Assembly: GCA_023447635.1 (NCBI GenBank)
Contig: JAEXNA010000062.1
Span: 15,253 to 79,252 of the forward strand
DNA from: Vulcanimicrobiota bacterium
GTDB lineage: Bacteria; Vulcanimicrobiota; Xenobia; Xenobiales; JADMJV01
Direction of reading: 5' to 3'
DNA: 64,000 nt
Below, one piece after another: positions 41,659 to 50,534 of this stretch. How positions within the stretch are numbered: the first letter of the stretch is position 1; the number at the start of each line of letters is the position of its first letter. Both the position numbers and the translations under genes were made by a program. Under the pieces are notes generated by a model, which did no database searches, was not told the origin of the DNA, and worked only from the letters and a program-made list of their open reading frames with translations.

Positions 41659-42495
41659 ATGGAGGCCCTTTTACAGTTTCTCAAGAGCATCGGTCTGCTG
41701 GACCTGCTCGACGTCACCGTGGTGGCGATCTGTATCTATTTCGTCCTCAAGGCGATCCGCAAGACTCGGGCGGTTCCGATCATCCAGGGGATAGGCGTGA
41801 TCGTGATGTTGATGGTCGGTGCCCACCTTTTCTCCTTGCGCACCCTCTCCTATATCCTGAACTGGTTCCTGGTCTCCCTGGCAGTGGCGCTTCCTATCAT
41901 TTTTCAGCCGGAGTTGCGTCGCGCCCTGATGCAGCTAGGTCAGCAGGGTGTGCTGAGTGGGCCGTCCGCGCGCCGAATGGACAAGCAAGAGTTAGCGACC
42001 CTGGTGGACGACCTGGCTTTTGCTGCTGGACAGCTGTCGGTTCTGCGCCATGGCGCCCTCATCGTTTTAGAGCAGGACACCGGACTTGAGGATTATATCG
42101 AGACCGGGCAGCGACTCGATAGTGTGATCAGCTCGAAGCTCATGATCGCGCTGTTTCACCCAAAAACTCCGCTGCACGACGGCGCCGTATTGATCCGCAG
42201 CGACCGTATCGTGGCGGCCGGCTGTACCCTGACGCTTTCCTCGGCGCCCATCGATGCTAAGTTCGGAACCCGCCATCGTGCCGCTCTGGGCGCCACAGAG
42301 CAGTCGGACGCCGTGGTTCTGGTGGTAAGCGAAGAGAGTGGAGAGATCCGAATCGCCCACGACGGAAACTTTTCACGTCCTATGCGGGATGAAGGCGAAG
42401 TGAAAGCCCAGCTCACCCGATATCTGGCCAGCGAGTCGAAGGACAAAGGCAGTCGATTGCGCCTTCCTCGACGGGGCGGCGGAGCTACCTCGTGA
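41659..42495 (+). CDS. cdaA: Diadenylate cyclase CdaA
   Basis: This 278-residue membrane enzyme makes cyclic di-AMP from two ATP. It has three N-terminal helices and a DAC domain with the DGA motif at 174-176 (PLHDGAVLI) and RHR at 205-207 (GTRHRAALG). The C-terminal tail is basic. It is the first gene of the conserved cdaA-cdaR-glmM unit, and the next gene begins within its last codon (GTGA). Confidence 0.96.
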   Translation: MEALLQFLKSIGLLDLLDVTVVAICIYFVLKAIRKTRAVPIIQGIGVIVMLMVGAHLFSLRTLSYILNWFLVSLAVALPIIFQPELRRALMQLGQQGVLSGPSARRMDKQELATLVDDLAFAAGQLSVLRHGALIVLEQDTGLEDYIETGQRLDSVISSKLMIALFHPKTPLHDGAVLIRSDRIVAAGCTLTLSSAPIDAKFGTRHRAALGATEQSDAVVLVVSEESGEIRIAHDGNFSRPMRDEGEVKAQLTRYLASESKDKGSRLRLPRRGGGATS

Positions 42496-43484
42496 AAGAG
42501 AACACGGGGCTGAAAATCGTAGCCGTGGTGCTGGCGGTGGTCCTTTGGGCCTACGTCCGTGTGACCGTTGGTGGGGTGACCCAGAAAGTCATGAACCAAC
42601 TGGTGCTGCAGGTGCCGTTAGAGACTCGCGGGGCAGGGACCAATCTCATCCCGTACGAGAAATCCAACGATACCATCACCATCACGCTCCGCGGTGAATC
42701 GACGGTGGTTTCGGACCTGCGCGAGGGCCTGGTCAGGGCTTATGTCGACGTAGCGGACATGGTCTCGGGCAGTCATTGGCCCGAGGTCCAGGTTCTCGTG
42801 CCCCCGGGGGTACAGATTCTCGCGGTAGAACCCAAGTCGGTGAACGTCAAGCTGTCTCCCCCGATGTTCAAAGAAGTTTCGGTTCTCGTCGAGGGCACGG
42901 GCGAGCCCAAGGCCGGTTTCCGCGCTCTCAAGCCGTCTTTCCAGCCCAGAACGGTCCGTTTGCAAGGCCCCGAGGCTCTGCTTTCTCAAGTGGAGCGGGT
43001 CACTGCCTTGGTGCCGGTGGACGGTCTCGACGAGAGCTTTACCCTGTCGATCCACAACTTGACTCCCGTCAACGGAAACGGCAACGCCGTTATGGGCATC
43101 GATTCGAGTATTCGGATGACGCCCCGGAAGATCTCTGCCACTATTCCGATCGAGGCTGCCGAGACCGTTCATAGCCTTCCCGTGATTCTCGACAACGTGA
43201 AAGTTGAAGAGAAGGCTGGCTACGCCTATGACCTCGAAGTGGTGCCCCAGTTTGTCCAGGTGCGCAGCTCTGCTCGCGAGCGGACCGCTCTGCCAGCGGG
43301 GTTGACTACCGAGAATATCAGCTTCCCCGCCACCGCCGAGGTGCAGGAGCGAGAAGTGACGCTGGCGCCCGTGCGCGGGCTGACCACGGTCGGGAGCAAG
43401 ACCGTCAAAGTCCGCCTGGTACCACGAAAGAAGTCGGGCGATTCGACGAGTGGCGACGACGCGGCTCCAGAAGTTTCGGGCTAG
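42492..43484 (+). CDS. cdaR: YbbR-domain regulator of CdaA
   Basis: This 330-residue protein has one N-terminal helix (KIVAVVLAVVLWAYVRVTV) and repeated YbbR beta domains in the extracytoplasmic part. Examples are TITLRGESTVVSDLREG, FQPRTVRLQGPEALLSQV and the last VEVVPQFVQVRS-type repeat. In other bacteria CdaR binds and modulates CdaA at the membrane. Its GTG start overlaps the cdaA stop. Confidence 0.92.
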   Translation: MKENTGLKIVAVVLAVVLWAYVRVTVGGVTQKVMNQLVLQVPLETRGAGTNLIPYEKSNDTITITLRGESTVVSDLREGLVRAYVDVADMVSGSHWPEVQVLVPPGVQILAVEPKSVNVKLSPPMFKEVSVLVEGTGEPKAGFRALKPSFQPRTVRLQGPEALLSQVERVTALVPVDGLDESFTLSIHNLTPVNGNGNAVMGIDSSIRMTPRKISATIPIEAAETVHSLPVILDNVKVEEKAGYAYDLEVVPQFVQVRSSARERTALPAGLTTENISFPATAEVQEREVTLAPVRGLTTVGSKTVKVRLVPRKKSGDSTSGDDAAPEVSG

Positions 43485-43563
43485 CCGACTTCCCGGACGG
43501 TAAGCCGACTTTTTGCGAAGGCGGCGCAAGGAGGTCCCCCTCGAAAGGCTAATTGGGCGGCCC

Positions 43564-44922
43564 ATGAGTCAGATGAAATTCGGCACCGACGGGGTGCGAG
43601 GCAAGGTCAACCGCTCTCTTAAGGTAGAAGACGTTCTCCGCCTGGGTCAGGCCCACGGCTACAGCCTTCGAGAGGCGTTCCGCGGAGAAGGACGACCTCG
43701 GGTCGTGGTTGGGCGCGACTCCAGGGTCAGTGGTGATGCCCTGGTAGGGGCGTACGGCGCCGGTCTGATGAGTCAGGGTGTCGATCTCATTGATGTCGGG
43801 ATCATCCCTACTCCCGGCGTCGCTTTCGCGGTACGGCATCTGCAGGCCCAGGGCGCGGCCATGATCTCGGCTTCTCATAACCCCGTGCCCGATAACGGAA
43901 TCAAGCTTTTTGCCTCTAACGGTAAGAAGCTTGGCGATGCTCAGGCGCGAGAACTCGAAGGGCGGGTTGCGCAAGCAGAAAGCCTGCCCACGGTTGAGGG
44001 AGTCGGGCTAGGGCGACGCAGCGAAGCGATTGTGGCTGTCCGCGAAGCCTATCATGAATTTTTATCCCACCGACTCGAGGGGCGCCTGGACGGCATGAAG
44101 GTCGTGTTGGATTGCGCCTTCGGGGCCGCTGCAGGGCACGCACGAAAGGTCTTCGAGGCCGCGGGAGCCCAGGTCGTCTCGTTGAGCGACCTTGCGGACG
44201 GGGAGCGGATCAATGTGGCCTGCGGCTCGACCGACCTGGGCGCTCTGAAGGCGGCCGTGCTCGAGCAGGGAGCGGACTTGGGATTGGCCTTCGACGGCGA
44301 CGCCGACCGCTGTCTGGCTGTCTCCGACAGAGGCGCAGAAATCACAGGTGACCAGATGATGGTCGCTATCGCCAACCATCTCAAGGGTGAGGGGCGTCTG
44401 AGCAACGACCTGGTTGTCCTTACGGTGATGAGTAATCTTGGAGCCGAACTGACCTTGAGGCAGGCCGGCATTGCGGTCACTCGGACGCAGGTCGGTGACC
44501 GCTACGTCTTCGAGGAGATGGAAAAAAGCGGGGCGGTGTTGGGCGGGGAGCAGTCCGGGCACGTTTTGCTACTCGACCGCCACTGGTCCGGAGACGGTAT
44601 CCTTGCCGGCTTGGTCTTCGCGGGTGTCTGTCGCCAGTCGGGAGAATCCGTCTCGTCCCTGGTCGACGGAATACCCGAGATGCCTCAGAAACTGGTCAAT
44701 GTGGGCGGAGTGGATAAATCCGGGCTTGATAGCCATCCGGCGGTGTTAGAAGCGATCAAGGCTGCGGAAGCGGCTCTCGGAGCCGAGGGACGACTTTTGG
44801 TGCGGCCGTCCGGAACCGAACCGCTAGTTCGGCTCATGGCGGAAGGTCCCGATGGCGCCGTCATCGACCAGGTGCTCGAGACGCTTCGCCAGGTGGTGGT
44901 GAAGGAGCTCTCCTTGTCTTAA
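43564..44922 (+). CDS. glmM: Phosphoglucosamine mutase
   Basis: This 452-residue enzyme interconverts glucosamine-6-phosphate and glucosamine-1-phosphate for peptidoglycan and other glycans. The phospho-serine is S104 in MISASHNP, the metal loop is DGDADR, and the phosphate-binding loop RPSGTEPLVR is near the C-terminus. ATG 43564 begins the canonical MKFGTDGVRG; the upstream frame is not conserved. An AAGGAGGT at about 43526-43535 upstream is not suitably spaced for it. GlmM is known to interact with CdaA, so the gene order couples c-di-AMP to cell-wall supply. Confidence 0.96.
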   Translation: MSQMKFGTDGVRGKVNRSLKVEDVLRLGQAHGYSLREAFRGEGRPRVVVGRDSRVSGDALVGAYGAGLMSQGVDLIDVGIIPTPGVAFAVRHLQAQGAAMISASHNPVPDNGIKLFASNGKKLGDAQARELEGRVAQAESLPTVEGVGLGRRSEAIVAVREAYHEFLSHRLEGRLDGMKVVLDCAFGAAAGHARKVFEAAGAQVVSLSDLADGERINVACGSTDLGALKAAVLEQGADLGLAFDGDADRCLAVSDRGAEITGDQMMVAIANHLKGEGRLSNDLVVLTVMSNLGAELTLRQAGIAVTRTQVGDRYVFEEMEKSGAVLGGEQSGHVLLLDRHWSGDGILAGLVFAGVCRQSGESVSSLVDGIPEMPQKLVNVGGVDKSGLDSHPAVLEAIKAAEAALGAEGRLLVRPSGTEPLVRLMAEGPDGAVIDQVLETLRQVVVKELSLS

Positions 44923-44933
44923 AAGGTTGATAC

Positions 44934-44981
44934 GCTCCAAGCAAAACGGCCGCTCTTTGGAGCGGCCGTTTCGCTTGGAGC
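44934..44981. terminator. Terminator hairpin after glmM
   Basis: GCTCCAAGC and AAACGGCCGCTC pair with GAGCGGCCGTTT and GCTTGGAGC around a TTTG loop, with one A-C mismatch. It separates glmM from the convergent zinc-ribbon gene. No long T-run follows, so strength is uncertain. Confidence 0.72.
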
Positions 44982-44994
44982 AGAGTGCGTGCAG

Positions 44995-45477
44995 CTATCG
45001 GGGTTCGATAATAGCTTTGAACATCTTGATGCCGAAGAACAGAACCAGGGCGACAATGGCGGACCCGCCCAGGGAAAGAGCCCCATACGTGCCGTAGAGC
45101 AGAACGCCCATCGCCAGTGAGCCGCCTACGGCCACGGGAACAGCGTAGTTCACGTACCGGAGGGTCTCTCGTCGCTTTTCCAGGCACGCTTTGTGGTATA
45201 CATTGGCGCCCTCGAGTTCGCTGACCGCAATCCCCTGCGAGCGGACCAGGCCGATTTTGCAGACGGGGCACTTGACGACTTCGTTCGAGGTTCCGCAAGA
45301 CTTGCAGAGCAGCGGGCGCTTGGTCTTGAGCTTTTCAATACCGTGAATGTCGTGGTGGTTGATCGGCTCGTTGCACTTCGAGCAGAGCAGTGGCTTTTTG
45401 GTTTTGCAGCCCGGACAGGAGACGTGCTCGGTCGGGTCCAGCATTCCGTTGCATTCGCGACAGTTGTAAACAGGCAT
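44995..45477 (-). CDS. Zinc-ribbon membrane protein
   Basis: This 160-residue protein has four Cys-x-x-Cys knuckles (CREC, CPGC, CSKC and CKSC/CPVC) in its first 95 residues, arranged as two or more zinc ribbons. Two hydrophobic helices follow (VPVAVGGSLAMGVLLYGTYG and SAIVALVLFFGIKMF). The start is ATG 45477; the longer frame lies over clpS and is rejected. It follows clpS by five bases. It may be a membrane-anchored nucleic-acid- or protein-binding adaptor, but no family is recognised. Confidence 0.75.
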   Translation of the reverse strand: MPVYNCRECNGMLDPTEHVSCPGCKTKKPLLCSKCNEPINHHDIHGIEKLKTKRPLLCKSCGTSNEVVKCPVCKIGLVRSQGIAVSELEGANVYHKACLEKRRETLRYVNYAVPVAVGGSLAMGVLLYGTYGALSLGGSAIVALVLFFGIKMFKAIIEPR

Positions 45478-45482
45478 AGCCG

Positions 45483-45824
45483 TTAGCTCCCGAAGGACGG
45501 CTCGATGATGGCCGACATCGAACCTTTGCACTGGGGTATACGCGGGTCGGCGCCGTACCCGATGATCCTGTCTCGCTCGAGTTCGGCGCGCTCGCGATGC
45601 GTCGAGAAGACGATCACACGTCCCGTGGAGTCGACCTCCTTGGCCATCTGTTGGCAGCGTGCGATGGGGTGCCCAAAGAGGTCGGCCAGCATCAGGATGA
45701 CATAGTCGTAGGTGTGATAGTTGTCGTCGAGCAATACCACATTCCATTGGGGAAGGGTCTTGCTTTTCGCCGAGACCTCTTCACGTTCTAGTGTGGACGT
45801 CGAGCTAGTGGGGAAATCTGCCAT
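45483..45824 (-). CDS. clpS: ClpS adaptor of Clp protease
   Basis: This 113-residue protein delivers N-degron substrates to ClpA/ClpC-ClpP. The N-end residue-binding site is visible in VVLLDDNYHTYDYVILML (about residues 29-46). The helix HPIARCQQMAKEVD and the end strand MSAIIEP are also family-typical. The N-terminal 25 residues are polar and disordered, as usual. No clpA or clpC is adjacent. Confidence 0.93.
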   Translation of the reverse strand: MADFPTSSTSTLEREEVSAKSKTLPQWNVVLLDDNYHTYDYVILMLADLFGHPIARCQQMAKEVDSTGRVIVFSTHRERAELERDRIIGYGADPRIPQCKGSMSAIIEPSFGS

Positions 45825-45944
45825 ATAGGAATAGTTGGCTTTAACCGTCCTTTAATCCTCCGCGTAAAAAGAGCCGCCCGGAGGACAAAGGGCAAGCTCC
45901 TGGAGCCTTCGAACCGCAAGGAAAGTCGACAAAAAGGACACGCT

Positions 45945-47411
45945 ATGCAGATCGAGATCGTCAACCCTGGCAGTTTTCATCGCGAAGATCACTTTTATCC
46001 GCGCGTGCTGAACGCGCGAATGCACCCTCTAGTGTCTCATTTTATGAGAATGCCCGTCGAGCGCGTGATCGCCCGCTTCTGCCACCTTCATCCCGGTGTC
46101 GATCAAAAGGTTCTGGAAGAGTGCCTCAACTACCAGCCCCGTTACTTCCGTTGGTCCGGAGCCGACCTCTTTCACGTGGCTAACGTCGACGGTCTGCGCA
46201 CCATGATCCTGGTCGAGACCAACAGCTGCCCCTCGGGGCAAAAGTCGACTCCGCTTTTGAGCGAGGACCAGGAAGAGGGCGGCTATCGCCTGATGGTCGA
46301 CCGCACCCTGCTTCCCGTATTCAAGCGCGGTAGCAAAGGTGGGGTGGCCGCCGTTCTTCACGACAAGAACAAGATGGAGGTCTCGGGGTACGCTGCGGTC
46401 CTTGCCGAGAGACTGGAGGAGCCCGTTTTCGTGGTGCCGTTCTTCGACGGTGAAGACAACTCGGGCCACATACGCTACCACGAAGACTATCTGCAGATTC
46501 GGCTTTCGCCCCAGGATGAATGGCTGAACGTTCGAGCGGCCTTTCGTTACGTGACTCAGAAGCCGTGGACGCGAATCCCTCACGGGCTCAAGACCCATAT
46601 CGTCAACCCGATCGTGGCCTGTCTGGCGGGGGGGCGCAACAAAGCCACGGCTAGCCTGGCCTACGAACTGATGAACGCAGAGCTGATGGGATCGGGGTTG
46701 ATGGTGCGAACTCCCGAGACGTTCCGCAACGTCAGCAAGGCCGAGGTGCCGCTGATCATTCGCCAGATGGGCGGCTTTGGTGTGGTCAAGGTCCCCTACG
46801 GTAACGCTGGACAGGGGGTCTATACGATCACCACGCCGGCCGAACTCGAAGCGTTCATGGAGATGGACTTCGAGTACGACAAGTTTCTGGTTCAGGCTTT
46901 GCTCGGCAACTTCGAGTGGAGCTCCAAGGGGCGCGCGGGACACTTCTTTCACGTCGGAACCATCCCGAACAAGAAAAACGAGATCTACGTGGCCGATCTG
47001 CGCATGATGATCTCTTCCACACCGGAAGGTTTCCGGCCCCTGGCTGTTTACGGACGTCGTTCCCGTCAGCCCCTGGCCGACCAGTTGCTGCCGGATGCGA
47101 ACTCCTGGGACATGTTGGGGACCAACCTCTCTATCAAAGAGGGTAAGAATCAGTGGGGAAGCGATACGCATCGCCTTCTGATGATGGATGATCGCGACTT
47201 CAACATGATGGGGTTGGGCGTGGACGCGTTGTTGGAAAGCTTTATTCAGACGGTGCTGGCGACCATCGCGATCGACAAGATGGCCGCAAACCTGGTCACC
47301 GCCAAGGGTAAATTTCGCATGAAGCTGTTCCGAGAGCTATGCGACGACAAAGAGCTAATCAAGGAAGTGGAGCAAGCCTATGCCTTCGAAGGCAGCAGTA
47401 AAGAGACTTAG
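45945..47411 (+). CDS. ATP-grasp-like ligase, uncharacterised, 488 aa
   Basis: This 488-residue protein has no signal or membrane segment. The second half shows ATP-grasp-like features: a glycine-rich loop VKVPYGNAGQGVYTITT (about residues 283-299), then KFLVQALL (nucleotide-binding strand) and IYVADLRMMIS. The N-terminal half contains LVETNSCPSGQKS, a possible substrate loop. The following aspartoacylase-like gene starts within its last 32 bases, and a RimK-like gene then overlaps that one. AAGGA precedes the ATG. It may ligate an amino acid or a small acid; no substrate can be named. Confidence 0.75.
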   Translation: MQIEIVNPGSFHREDHFYPRVLNARMHPLVSHFMRMPVERVIARFCHLHPGVDQKVLEECLNYQPRYFRWSGADLFHVANVDGLRTMILVETNSCPSGQKSTPLLSEDQEEGGYRLMVDRTLLPVFKRGSKGGVAAVLHDKNKMEVSGYAAVLAERLEEPVFVVPFFDGEDNSGHIRYHEDYLQIRLSPQDEWLNVRAAFRYVTQKPWTRIPHGLKTHIVNPIVACLAGGRNKATASLAYELMNAELMGSGLMVRTPETFRNVSKAEVPLIIRQMGGFGVVKVPYGNAGQGVYTITTPAELEAFMEMDFEYDKFLVQALLGNFEWSSKGRAGHFFHVGTIPNKKNEIYVADLRMMISSTPEGFRPLAVYGRRSRQPLADQLLPDANSWDMLGTNLSIKEGKNQWGSDTHRLLMMDDRDFNMMGLGVDALLESFIQTVLATIAIDKMAANLVTAKGKFRMKLFRELCDDKELIKEVEQAYAFEGSSKET

Positions 47412-48336
47412 AGCTGACCAGTATCCCAAAGGGGAAGTGACCAAGTTCTGGCTGCATCTTTATCAGGATGCAACCGGGCGACCCGTGGACGTTCCGTTCC
47501 TCATCGCACGAGGCGCTGAAGAGGGTCCCACGATGGGCATCGCCTCGGCCGTCCACGGCAACGAACTCAACGGGATCCGCATCATCCATAACCTTCTACG
47601 CTACCTCGACCTCTCGAAGATGAAGGGGAATCTCCTCTGTGTCCCCGTGGTGAACGTGCCCGCCTTCAATGACGGGAGCCGACTTTTTCCCGACGGCCTG
47701 GACTTGAATCACGTTTTTCCTGGCAAGCCGGACGGTCGTCCCGCCGAGCAGTACGCTCGCTCTTTCGTCACGGCCTTTCTTCCCAACATCGATTTTCTCA
47801 TCGATATCCATACGGCCTCGGTAGGCCGGACCAACACGATGTACGTTCGAGCCGATCTCGAAGATCCGGTCAGCAAGCAGATGGCCGAAGCTTTCAACCC
47901 CGAGATCGTCCTGCAGGCTCGGGGCTCGGATGGCACACTGCGTCGTAACGCCTTGAAAAAGGGGATCCCTTCGATCACGGTGGAGGCGGGGAATCCGAAC
48001 GTGTTTCAGGGCCGGATCGCGACCGAGGGGGACCTTGGCGTCCGCAATATCCTCATCGACCTCGGCTTCCTCGAGGGCGAAAAGCTGCTGCGTCGCGACC
48101 CGGTTTACTGCCCGGGCTCGACCTGGCTCCGCACGACCGGTGGTGGCCTGCTCGAACCCCGCTTCCGACTTTTCGACCGGGTCAAAAAGGGAGCTGAACT
48201 CGCGGTGGCTCTCGACCTCTTCGGGGAGAGGATCGGAAACTATGTAGCGCCTTATGACGGGATCGTCATCGGCATGGCGGCCAACCCTGTTTCGGTCCCC
48301 GGCACCAGGTTCTGTCATTTCGGACGTCTGGAGTGA
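47380..48336 (+). CDS. Succinylglutamate desuccinylase/aspartoacylase-family hydrolase
   Basis: This 318-residue zinc hydrolase belongs to the AstE/AspA branch of the M14 fold. Zinc ligands are in SAVHGNELNGI (His and Glu) and LIDIHTASVGRTN (His), and the substrate arginine region is GLDLNHVFPGKP. The C-terminal extra beta domain (VAPYDGIVIGMAANPVSV) is typical. Such enzymes cleave N-acyl amino acids or isopeptide-like amides. It overlaps the ATP-grasp gene before it by 32 bases and the RimK-like gene after it by four, so it may trim or hydrolyse their product. Confidence 0.9.
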   Translation: MPSKAAVKRLRADQYPKGEVTKFWLHLYQDATGRPVDVPFLIARGAEEGPTMGIASAVHGNELNGIRIIHNLLRYLDLSKMKGNLLCVPVVNVPAFNDGSRLFPDGLDLNHVFPGKPDGRPAEQYARSFVTAFLPNIDFLIDIHTASVGRTNTMYVRADLEDPVSKQMAEAFNPEIVLQARGSDGTLRRNALKKGIPSITVEAGNPNVFQGRIATEGDLGVRNILIDLGFLEGEKLLRRDPVYCPGSTWLRTTGGGLLEPRFRLFDRVKKGAELAVALDLFGERIGNYVAPYDGIVIGMAANPVSVPGTRFCHFGRLE

Positions 48337-49208
48337 GCGTCTGGCTGCTTTCTCATCTGAAAGGGTCGCCGGGAAATCGCATCTTCACCCAGGAGGGTGA
48401 GGCCAGGGGGCACGAGGTTCGACTCGTCGACCCGGCGACCCTGGGATGGGCGTGCACGGACGGTTTTTGCGGCTTTCTCGAAGACCGCCCTTCGTTGGTC
48501 TTTACTCGCCTTGGAAGTTCGGCCTCCGAAAGCGATCTGTATCCCGTGCGACTGCTAGAAGCTGCCGGTATTGCTGTGCTGAACAGCTACGCCGCCTTGC
48601 GGATCTGTCGTGATAAGATCCAGACCTATCTGCACTTGAAGATGGCGGGAGTTCCCTTTCCGGACACCATGTGGCTCGGAGCCGGCTGGACTGCCGAGCA
48701 GGTCGAGGAACATTGTGGGCCGCCGCCACATATCGTGAAGGTCGTCAACGGCTCTCAGGGAGAGGGCGTTGTTTTGAGCGAGAGTTGGCGGAGTTTAGCT
48801 TCCCTGGTGGGGGCGATGAGAGCGGTTGGAGCGCCGATCCTGGTCCAGCGGTTTCTTGCCGAAGCGCGGGGGCAGGATACTCGTGTCCTCGTGGTGGGGG
48901 GGAAAGCGGTGGGCGCTGCCGTCAGGTCGGCACAGAAGCCGGGAGAGTTTCGTTCGAACCTTCACCTGGGTGGTCAGGCCGCTGTCGTCGAGCCTTCACA
49001 GCAGCAGAGCCTCGTTGCGGAAAGCGCGGTGCGGTGTCTTGGTCTGCAGGTCGCGGGCGTAGACCTGCTCGATTCCGAGCGCGGACCGGTCGTGGTCGAG
49101 GTCAACGGGAGTCCGGGCTACGAGGCTTCTCCGTTCTTTGTGCGTCACGTCTGGGACTTCCTGGAGAATTCGCATCTTCCCCACAGCGCGGGATCATGTT
49201 TCCCGTGA
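48333..49208 (+). CDS. RimK-family ATP-grasp ligase
   Basis: This 291-residue protein matches RimK/LysX-type ATP-grasp ligases. It has the N-terminal RimK fold (LSHLKGSPGNRIFTQEGE), the dinucleotide loop HIVKVVNGSQGEGVVL, LVQRFLAEARGQDTRV, and the metal-binding end VVVEVNGSPGYE. Such enzymes add an amino acid such as glutamate to a carboxylate or peptide end. The GTG start overlaps the aspartoacylase gene. It differs from ribosomal RimK in its neighbours, so the substrate may be a small molecule or a carrier peptide. Confidence 0.9.
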   Translation: MSVWLLSHLKGSPGNRIFTQEGEARGHEVRLVDPATLGWACTDGFCGFLEDRPSLVFTRLGSSASESDLYPVRLLEAAGIAVLNSYAALRICRDKIQTYLHLKMAGVPFPDTMWLGAGWTAEQVEEHCGPPPHIVKVVNGSQGEGVVLSESWRSLASLVGAMRAVGAPILVQRFLAEARGQDTRVLVVGGKAVGAAVRSAQKPGEFRSNLHLGGQAAVVEPSQQQSLVAESAVRCLGLQVAGVDLLDSERGPVVVEVNGSPGYEASPFFVRHVWDFLENSHLPHSAGSCFP

Positions 49209-49285
49209 AACTTGCCCTGGTCACCGCTCGGTAGGGAAAAACGCCGTGTTCTTTTCAAGCCTCCCAGCTTGGACCGCTGGTCTGT

Positions 49286-50086
49286 CTATCTCGATGGGTT
49301 CGAGGGCACCCTTGCGACCAGCTGAAAGGTGGGAGCCAGGCTCATCTGGGTTGTTGGGTCTTGCCGGTAGTCTCTGAGTTCTCCAAGGAGACGCTCCACC
49401 TCATCGGGGGTCGAAAGGTTGTAGCTGAACAGCGCTTCGCTGACCTGCTCCAAGGTGAGTTCGGCAACCATTTTTCCCGGGCCGCGATGATGGACGGAGA
49501 TCGCCATCTCGATCTCTACCTCTACCAAGCCCGCCTCCCGAGCCGCTGCCAGGAGATTTCGACCGAACCGAGCGTTGCCCCCGTGGGACCTGACGGCTCC
49601 TTCATAGAGTTCTAGGTAGCGCTCGAACGCCGGGTGGGGTGGGTGATGGAAATGCCCTTGAAAATCGATATCCTCGACCACCACGGTCCCGCCCGGTCGA
49701 GCACAGCCCCGCATGTGGATGAGCGCGGAAGTGGGGTCTTGAAGGTGAGAGAGAAGGTAGCGCGCGTAGACCAGATCGTACGGCTCGCCGTTGGCCTGTT
49801 CCCAAGATGCGGCCTCGAACTCCGTTCCCGCGACTCGACGGGCCGCCGCCCGGCGGCGAGCGATATCGATGTAGCCCGGGTCGATATCGACCCCCTTGCA
49901 GTGGCCGCTCATTCGGGCAATTTCGCAAGTTACGGTGCCGATGCCGCAACCCAGGTCCAGGCAGCGAGTACCGAATTCGATCCCCGCTCGTCCGAGCACC
50001 GCTCGAGTGCTGGGCCACATCGCAGCCGCCAGCAGTTCCAGTCGGCGTGCCCCTTTTTGGCCTCGCTCCAGAACGTAATCACTCAT
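49286..50086 (-). CDS. Class I SAM-dependent methyltransferase
   Basis: This 266-residue protein has the Rossmann SAM-binding motif CLDLGCGIGTVTCE at about residues 43-56, the acidic loop GVDIDPGYIDIARRRA, and motif IV YDLVYARYLL. The C-terminal third carries a substrate domain with TLEQVSEALFSYNL. It has AGGGGGGA before the ATG. It stands alone and converges on the RimK-like gene. The substrate is not predictable. Confidence 0.9.
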   Translation of the reverse strand: MSDYVLERGQKGARRLELLAAAMWPSTRAVLGRAGIEFGTRCLDLGCGIGTVTCEIARMSGHCKGVDIDPGYIDIARRRAAARRVAGTEFEAASWEQANGEPYDLVYARYLLSHLQDPTSALIHMRGCARPGGTVVVEDIDFQGHFHHPPHPAFERYLELYEGAVRSHGGNARFGRNLLAAAREAGLVEVEIEMAISVHHRGPGKMVAELTLEQVSEALFSYNLSTPDEVERLLGELRDYRQDPTTQMSLAPTFQLVARVPSNPSR

Positions 50087-50534
50087 CCTCGGTCCCCCCT
50101 AATTCAACAAAAAGCCTAACCCCGATATCGGCGGGTTCGTCAGCCTGTTCAGTCTTTCATCCCTCGAGGTCGTCTCTTCTCTCATTTCATCATCGGGGGT
50201 GAGAAGTTTCTTCATCTGCCCCTCAGAAAGCTCGGGCGGACAAGGAATGGGCTCAAGAGAAGTCCACTGGAACGGACAAAACGTTCCGAAAGTATCGCCA
50301 GCCGACTCTAACGTTCTCGGCGATGAAGCTGGAAAAGACCTGCGGCTCGAGGCTAGCCGTAAGTTCGCGGGCTTCGGAATTCTCATTCGAAGAGGTCTGA
50401 AGGCGTTACCCGAGCGGCTTCGCGTCTCGCACCTGATGCAGGCCTCTTCACCAGAGGTTCATACAATGAGAAGCCTCTGAGGGTAGGGTGAATCGGCAGG
50501 CGGCCGTCCCGAGGGATGGCGAAGATAGTCCGTT
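50087..50534. other. Intergenic region without a confident gene
   Basis: About 450 bases separate divergent genes. Two short frames of 93-95 codons exist but lack ribosome sites and family character. CAGAGG/CCTCTG (about 50452-50480) can form a weak hairpin around a TACAAT element. I see no RNA-gene signature or strong promoter pair. Confidence 0.6.

Noticed and set aside
50099..50480. Two short frames in the 50.1-50.5 kb gap (one on each strand)
   Set aside because: No ribosome site at proper spacing, no conserved-looking motif, and they overlap each other on opposite strands.
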